From the NCBI GenBank assembly GCA_040757775.1, contig JBFLWQ010000001.1:122917-186916 (forward strand): DNA of 64,000 bases, in the 5' to 3' direction. Shown here one piece after another: positions 59,750-64,000 of this stretch (the first letter of the stretch is position 1; the number at the start of each line of letters is the position of its first letter). The position numbers were made by a program, and so were the translations under genes. This DNA is from Thermodesulfobacteriota bacterium. GTDB lineage: Bacteria > Desulfobacterota > UBA8473. Under the pieces are notes generated by a model. It saw only the letters and a program-made list of their open reading frames with translations. It did not search any database and was not told the origin of the DNA.

Positions 59750-59927
59750 CCCCCTGCTATGTTCGTGATAAACATATAATTTTGAGCCAACATATCTAAA
59801 AAGGGAACCGTCCCTTATTGTGGCAGGCATGCCCTCCTGAGGGGACGTCTAAAGCAGTAATATGGTGCCCACCTGGTAGTTAACTAGGTTCAAAATAAAC
59901 TGTTTACACGGCATTACGTGGGGGGGT
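59750..59927 (+). ncRNA. ssrS: 6S RNA
   Basis: 178 bases, the normal length. The 5' CCCCC (59750-59754) pairs with GGGGGGG (59921-59927) in the closing stem. Internal TTTTGAGCC pairs with GGTTCAAAA around the central bubble, and the end carries TGTTCGTGATAAAC / GTTTACACGGCA features seen in deltaproteobacterial 6S RNAs. It mimics an open promoter and binds sigma-70 polymerase. Location after zapA is the conserved one. The following 59928-60460 shows no convincing gene. Confidence 0.75.
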
Positions 59928-60460
59928 ATTAAGTGCTTTCTCATTTTTATTAAAAGTTTAAATTTTAAAGACAGGAGATATTTTTAGGATAGGGAGACAG
60001 AGTTAACTTACTGATGATAATAGAATAAGAGTTGGATAATACAGGTGAAAGGATAACGTTTTTAATATTTGAAAAGAATATGATTCGTTTTACAATAACA
60101 CCATATAACTAACACGGATTGAACAACTAAAGAAAATTATTATTTTAGGTCGATTAAATGACCGTACAAATAAAGTTTTTATGGCTAAACAGCTATACAA
60201 TAGAGGACGCCTTTTATGGTTATCTATCGGTCATACAATACGGGAAAAATCGCAACAATTATGAGTTATATGGGCTAGATATTTAAACTTAAAAACTTTT
60301 CAAACGATTTAAATTAATCTTCCATTTCACCTATCATTAATCATTCCAACCTTTGCTTTCATCAAATACAGAAATCATCGGCTAAATCCTAAAATAGGAT
60401 AATTATCTCCTGTTAGAAGCTTTTTTAATAAGTTAACCGTATAGGGAGGTGTTATATAAA

Positions 60461-62026
60461 TTGGGTATCTCTATAGAACTGTTTATATACTTTTTACTGA
60501 CTTTGGGCATTGGTGCTTTAATCGGTTTTATCCTTAGCAAGAGGTTTACCGAGGGTAGGATAAAACTTGCAGAAAATGCTGCAAAAAAGATAGTCGACGA
60601 TGCTAAAAAAGAGGCTGAAAACATTAAAAAGGAGGCTATGCTCCAAGCCAAAGATTACCTTTACCAAGCAAAGGGAGAATTTGAAAAAGAAACCAAAGAA
60701 AGAAAGAGTGAACTACAAAAGCTAGAGAGAAGATTCTTACAAAAAGAAGAACACCTTGATAAAAAAGTAAACTTGCTTGACCAGAAAGAGATTAATATCT
60801 CTAAAAGGGAAAAGAATCTGGTTCAACTAGAAAAAGAAATCTTGGAGAAGGAAAGAAAATATAGCACGTTAGTAAAAGAGCAAATGGAACAACTGGAAAA
60901 AATAGCTGAGATGTCATCTGAAAATGCCAAAAAACGTTTAATGGAGTTGATGGAAAATGATGCCAAGCATGAAGCAGCTAAAAAGATTAAGAAAATTGAG
61001 GATGAAACTAGAGAAATGGCAGACAAGATAGCAAAAGACATAATTTCTCTATCAATTGAAAGATATGCTGCTGATTGTGTTGCTGAAAAGACGGTTTCTG
61101 TGGTGAACCTTCCAAATGATGAGATGAAAGGACGAATCATAGGAAGAGAAGGAAGAAATATCCGTGCGATCGAGGCAGCTACCGGCGTTGACTTGATTAT
61201 TGATGATACACCTGAGGCAGTTATACTCTCAGGTCATAACCCTATAAGACGGGAAATAGCCAAAACCTCTCTGGAAAGGCTTATAAACAATGGAAGGATT
61301 CATCCTGCCAGGATAGAAGAGATTGTTGGAAAAGTTCAAGAAGAAATGGAGGTAACCCTTCGTGAAGCAGGAGAACAAGCTGCTTTTGACGTTGGAGTAC
61401 ATGGTATTCATTCCGAATTAATAAAACTTATAGGTAAACTTAAATTTCGAACCAGTTTTGCTCAAAATGTATTCCAACATTCCTTAGAAGTGGCATTTAT
61501 TTCTGGCATTCTTGCATCTGAATTGAAAGTGGGGGTTAAACAAGCAAAGAGAGCCGGGCTTCTTCACGACATTGGTAAAGCGGTAGATCATGAAGTAGAA
61601 GGGTCTCATGCAATTATTGGTGCTAACTTAGCGAAGAAATATGGAGAGTCTCCAGAGATTATACATGCTATCTCAGCCCACCACAATGATGAATCCCCCA
61701 AATCCGTTTTAGCCGTTTTAGTACAAGCAGCAGACACTCTATCTGCCGCCAGACCAGGTGCCCGAAGAGAAATGTTAGAGACCTATGTTAAACGCCTCGA
61801 AGACTTGGAAAGAATAGCAAATTCCTTCCAAGGAGTCAGTAAATCATATGCAGTCCAAGCGGGAAGAGAACTGAGAGTAATTGTAGAAAGCTCGGTAACA
61901 TCGGATGAAGACTCAATTATGACAGCTAGGGATATAGCAAAAAAGATAGAGGATGAATTGAGCTATCCGGGCCAGATTAAAATTACGGTTATCAGAGAAA
62001 CCAGAGCTATTGAATATGCAAAATGA
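60461..62026 (+). CDS. rny: Ribonuclease Y
   Basis: 521 residues. N-terminal membrane helix ([18 protein letters not shown]), long coiled coil (about 30-190), KH domain ([23 protein letters not shown]) and HD domain ([26 protein letters not shown]). Endoribonuclease that starts mRNA decay at the membrane. TTG 60461 chosen because GGGAGG precedes it; the GTG at 60449 is inside that site. Confidence 0.93.
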   Translation: MGISIELFIYFLLTLGIGALIGFILSKRFTEGRIKLAENAAKKIVDDAKKEAENIKKEAMLQAKDYLYQAKGEFEKETKERKSELQKLERRFLQKEEHLDKKVNLLDQKEINISKREKNLVQLEKEILEKERKYSTLVKEQMEQLEKIAEMSSENAKKRLMELMENDAKHEAAKKIKKIEDETREMADKIAKDIISLSIERYAADCVAEKTVSVVNLPNDEMKGRIIGREGRNIRAIEAATGVDLIIDDTPEAVILSGHNPIRREIAKTSLERLINNGRIHPARIEEIVGKVQEEMEVTLREAGEQAAFDVGVHGIHSELIKLIGKLKFRTSFAQNVFQHSLEVAFISGILASELKVGVKQAKRAGLLHDIGKAVDHEVEGSHAIIGANLAKKYGESPEIIHAISAHHNDESPKSVLAVLVQAADTLSAARPGARREMLETYVKRLEDLERIANSFQGVSKSYAVQAGRELRVIVESSVTSDEDSIMTARDIAKKIEDELSYPGQIKITVIRETRAIEYAK

Positions 62027-62038
62027 GGAGAATATCTT

Positions 62039-62824
62039 TTGAGGGTTCTGTTCATTGGAGATATAGTTGGAAAACCAGGCAGACGAGCTATTTTCGAGCT
62101 TTTAAATAATATCAAGGATTCCTACAAGGTCGACTTGGTTATTGCTAATGCAGAGAATGCGTCGGGAGGGTTCGGTGTTACTCTAAAGATTATTAGGGAA
62201 TTGTTGGACAATGGTATAGATTTATTAACTTCAGGCAACCACATCTGGGATAAAAAGGAGATTATTGAGTGGTTCGATGAGGAAAAATACTTGCTACGTC
62301 CAGCTAATTACCCTACAGAAAACCCTGGTACCGGTAGTGCCGTTCTTAAGACACCTTTCGGAGAAAATATAGGAGTTTTAAATGTTCTGGGCAGGGTATT
62401 TATGAATACTGTAGACTGCCCTTTTAAAACTGCTGTAGAGGAAGTCAACAAATTAAAAGAGAAAACTAAAGTCATCCTTATAGACATTCACGCCGAGGCT
62501 ACCTCTGAAAAAATAGCAATGGGCTGGTTTCTCGATGGAAAAGTAAGTGCTGTTATTGGAACACATACCCATATCCAAACAGCAGACGAAAAGATTTTGC
62601 CAAAAGGGACTGCATATATTACCGATGTAGGCATGACAGGTGCTATGGATTCAGTAATAGGCATAGAAAAGGAAATTGTTATAGAACGTTTTTTAACTCA
62701 AAGACCTCAAAGGTTTAAAGTAGCAAAAAGAGATATACAACTTAATGCTGTATTAATAGATATTGACCCACAAACTGGCAAAAGCAACAGTATTAAAAGA
62801 TTAAAAATGGATTTAAATATTTAA
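62039..62824 (+). CDS. YmdB-like metallophosphoesterase (TIGR00282)
   Basis: 261 residues, TTG start with GAGGAG. RVLFIGDIVGKPGRR, NAENASGGFGV, SGNHIWDKKE, IDIHAEATSEK, GTHTHIQTADE form the binuclear metal site. YmdB hydrolyses cyclic nucleotides (cAMP) in Bacillus. Located directly after rny, as in many genomes. Confidence 0.92.
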   Translation: MRVLFIGDIVGKPGRRAIFELLNNIKDSYKVDLVIANAENASGGFGVTLKIIRELLDNGIDLLTSGNHIWDKKEIIEWFDEEKYLLRPANYPTENPGTGSAVLKTPFGENIGVLNVLGRVFMNTVDCPFKTAVEEVNKLKEKTKVILIDIHAEATSEKIAMGWFLDGKVSAVIGTHTHIQTADEKILPKGTAYITDVGMTGAMDSVIGIEKEIVIERFLTQRPQRFKVAKRDIQLNAVLIDIDPQTGKSNSIKRLKMDLNI

Positions 62825-62836
62825 AAAGGTATTAAG

Positions 62837-64000
62837 ATGAATGTAGAACAACAATTGGAAATCATAAAAAGAGGAACAGTGGAAATACTCATTGAAGATG
62901 AGTTGGCAAAGAAACTATGTGATTCTGAAAAAAATAGATCCCCCCTTAGGATAAAGGCTGGTTTTGACCCCACTGCTCCTGACCTTCATTTAGGCCATAC
63001 TGTGCTTATTCAAAAGCTCAAACAGTTTCAAGATCTAGGGCATCATGTCATATTTTTAATTGGAGATTTTACAGGAATGATCGGGGATCCCTCAGGAAAA
63101 TCTGAGACTAGAAAAGCTCTCTCTAAAAAAGATATTCTTATAAATGCTAAAACCTATCAAAGACAAATATTTAAGATACTTGATCCCCAAAAGACTCAAA
63201 TCGTTTACAACAGTCAGTGGATGGAAAAAATGTCTGGAATTGAATTAATAACACTATGTGCCCAATATACAGTTGCAAGAATGTTGGAAAGGGATGATTT
63301 CTATAAAAGATATTCAAATCAGCAACCTATTAGCATCCATGAATTTATCTATCCTCTTATTCAGGGTTATGACTCTGTGGCATTGAAAGCCGATGTAGAA
63401 TTAGGGGGAACGGATCAAAAATTTAATTTGCTTGTGGGGCGAGAGATTCAAAAGGCATATCACTTGAACCCTCAGGTTATAATTACTATGCCTATCCTAG
63501 AAGGACTCGATGGGGTAAATAAAATGAGTAAATCACTTAACAATTATATTGGTATCGACGAACCGCCCCAAGAGATTTTTGGGAAGGTTATGTCAATTTC
63601 TGACGACCTTATGATGAGATACTATGAACTAATTAGTGATATTTCCATAAAAGACCTTAAAGCACTTAAGGAAAATATTCGAATGGGTAAAGAACACCCA
63701 AAGGAGACAAAAAAGAAGCTGGCTATAGAAATAGTTGGGCGTTTTTATAATAGTGAGGAAGCCTTAAAGGCATCTGAAGAATTTGATCTTATATTCAAGC
63801 ATAAAGAAACCCCAGACCAAATACAAGAAAAACAAATTTATTGGAATGAAAAAAATATCTGGCTGCCCCGTCTTATAACAATGTGCTCTGAGGTTGCTAA
63901 AAGTAACTCTGAATCAAAACGACTAATAAAACAAGGTGGTGTTAGCATCAATAGAGAAAAGGTTGTTGATGAAAATATAGAAATACCTGCTAAAGGAGAA
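62837..64000 (+). CDS. tyrS: Tyrosyl-tRNA synthetase, 3' end beyond window
   Basis: Opened at ATG 62837, open to the window edge (388 codons). Class [17 protein letters not shown] (HIGH), [49 protein letters not shown] (KMSKS), and the start of an S4 RNA-binding domain. TyrRS of the shorter bacterial type with the C-terminal S4 truncated by the edge. Activates tyrosine and charges tRNA-Tyr. Confidence 0.93.
   Translation, partial: MNVEQQLEIIKRGTVEILIEDELAKKLCDSEKNRSPLRIKAGFDPTAPDLHLGHTVLIQKLKQFQDLGHHVIFLIGDFTGMIGDPSGKSETRKALSKKDILINAKTYQRQIFKILDPQKTQIVYNSQWMEKMSGIELITLCAQYTVARMLERDDFYKRYSNQQPISIHEFIYPLIQGYDSVALKADVELGGTDQKFNLLVGREIQKAYHLNPQVIITMPILEGLDGVNKMSKSLNNYIGIDEPPQEIFGKVMSISDDLMMRYYELISDISIKDLKALKENIRMGKEHPKETKKKLAIEIVGRFYNSEEALKASEEFDLIFKHKETPDQIQEKQIYWNEKNIWLPRLITMCSEVAKSNSESKRLIKQGGVSINREKVVDENIEIPAKGE

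Noticed and set aside
59928-60460. Possible fau (5-formyltetrahydrofolate cyclo-ligase) remnant after 6S RNA
   Set aside because: The usual neighbour was expected here, but no frame gives recognisable Fau motifs; the stretch is AT-rich with many stops.

Overview
The window looks like a stretch of a Desulfobacterota/Deltaproteobacteria-type genome carrying one end of an integrated element, two defence-type blocks and a block of housekeeping genes. The assignment rests on gene content: zapB-like/zapA/6S RNA, then rny, a YmdB-like phosphodiesterase and tyrS; a DHH-CBS-CCA-transferase fusion; LivK-type binding proteins beside a PaaK-like ligase; and short interspersed repeats of a kind I associate with that group. 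No rRNA is present, so the taxonomy is inference.

1-21,514 is the right-hand part of a prophage or related integrative element whose left end lies outside the window. Minus-strand genes (1-6,414) form an accessory and defence module: a secreted nuclease, two small secreted proteins, a zinc-ribbon/deoxyribosyltransferase-like protein, a TIR-like protein overlapping a membrane protein, a HEPN protein, a lipoprotein, an ImmA-like peptidase and an XRE repressor. A divergent promoter region (6,415-6,547) separates these from a long plus-strand early operon: Cro-like and CII-like regulators, an SbcD/SbcC-like pair, SSB, a RuvC-like resolvase, HNH, a replisome organiser, a DnaC-like loader, many small phage genes, an excisionase-like gene and a tyrosine integrase. 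The operon ends at the 3' half of a tRNA-Arg(CCT), the expected attachment scar. No head, tail or lysis genes are in view.

21,515-31,479 is host-like: a lipoprotein with ankyrin repeats and a caspase domain, a PaaK-like ligase, two paralogous substrate-binding proteins, a large UvrD-type helicase fused to an iron-sulphur nuclease, and a gamma-carbonic-anhydrase-like protein.

31,836-35,120 is a compact AT-rich cassette of four genes bounded by matching inverted sequences. It encodes a ParB-like protein, a second ParB-HTH protein, a PD-(D/E)XK-like nuclease and a PAPS-reductase-family PP-loop enzyme. It is my best candidate for an undescribed system, perhaps sulphur-based DNA modification plus restriction. 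A truncated methylase remnant lies next to it.

35,462-43,227 carries an M50 protease, a transglutaminase-like protein with an ABC exporter, MazEF- and HicBA-type toxin-antitoxin pairs and a hydrolase. 43,334-49,435 is a type III-like restriction-modification locus (res, an inserted toxin-antitoxin-like pair, mod) followed by a REP-associated transposase. Palindromes are embedded inside several of these reading frames.

49,407-64,000 is mainly core genome: DegT aminotransferase, WecA-like transferase, Xer recombinase, DHH-CBS-CCA enzyme, trpS, tRNA-Ala, tRNA-Leu, zapB-like, zapA, 6S RNA, rny, ymdB-like and tyrS (cut by the right edge). Three copies of a ~150-bp MITE-like repeat, a short TCCGCC/GGCGGA palindrome and a leader-like repeat are scattered across the window.
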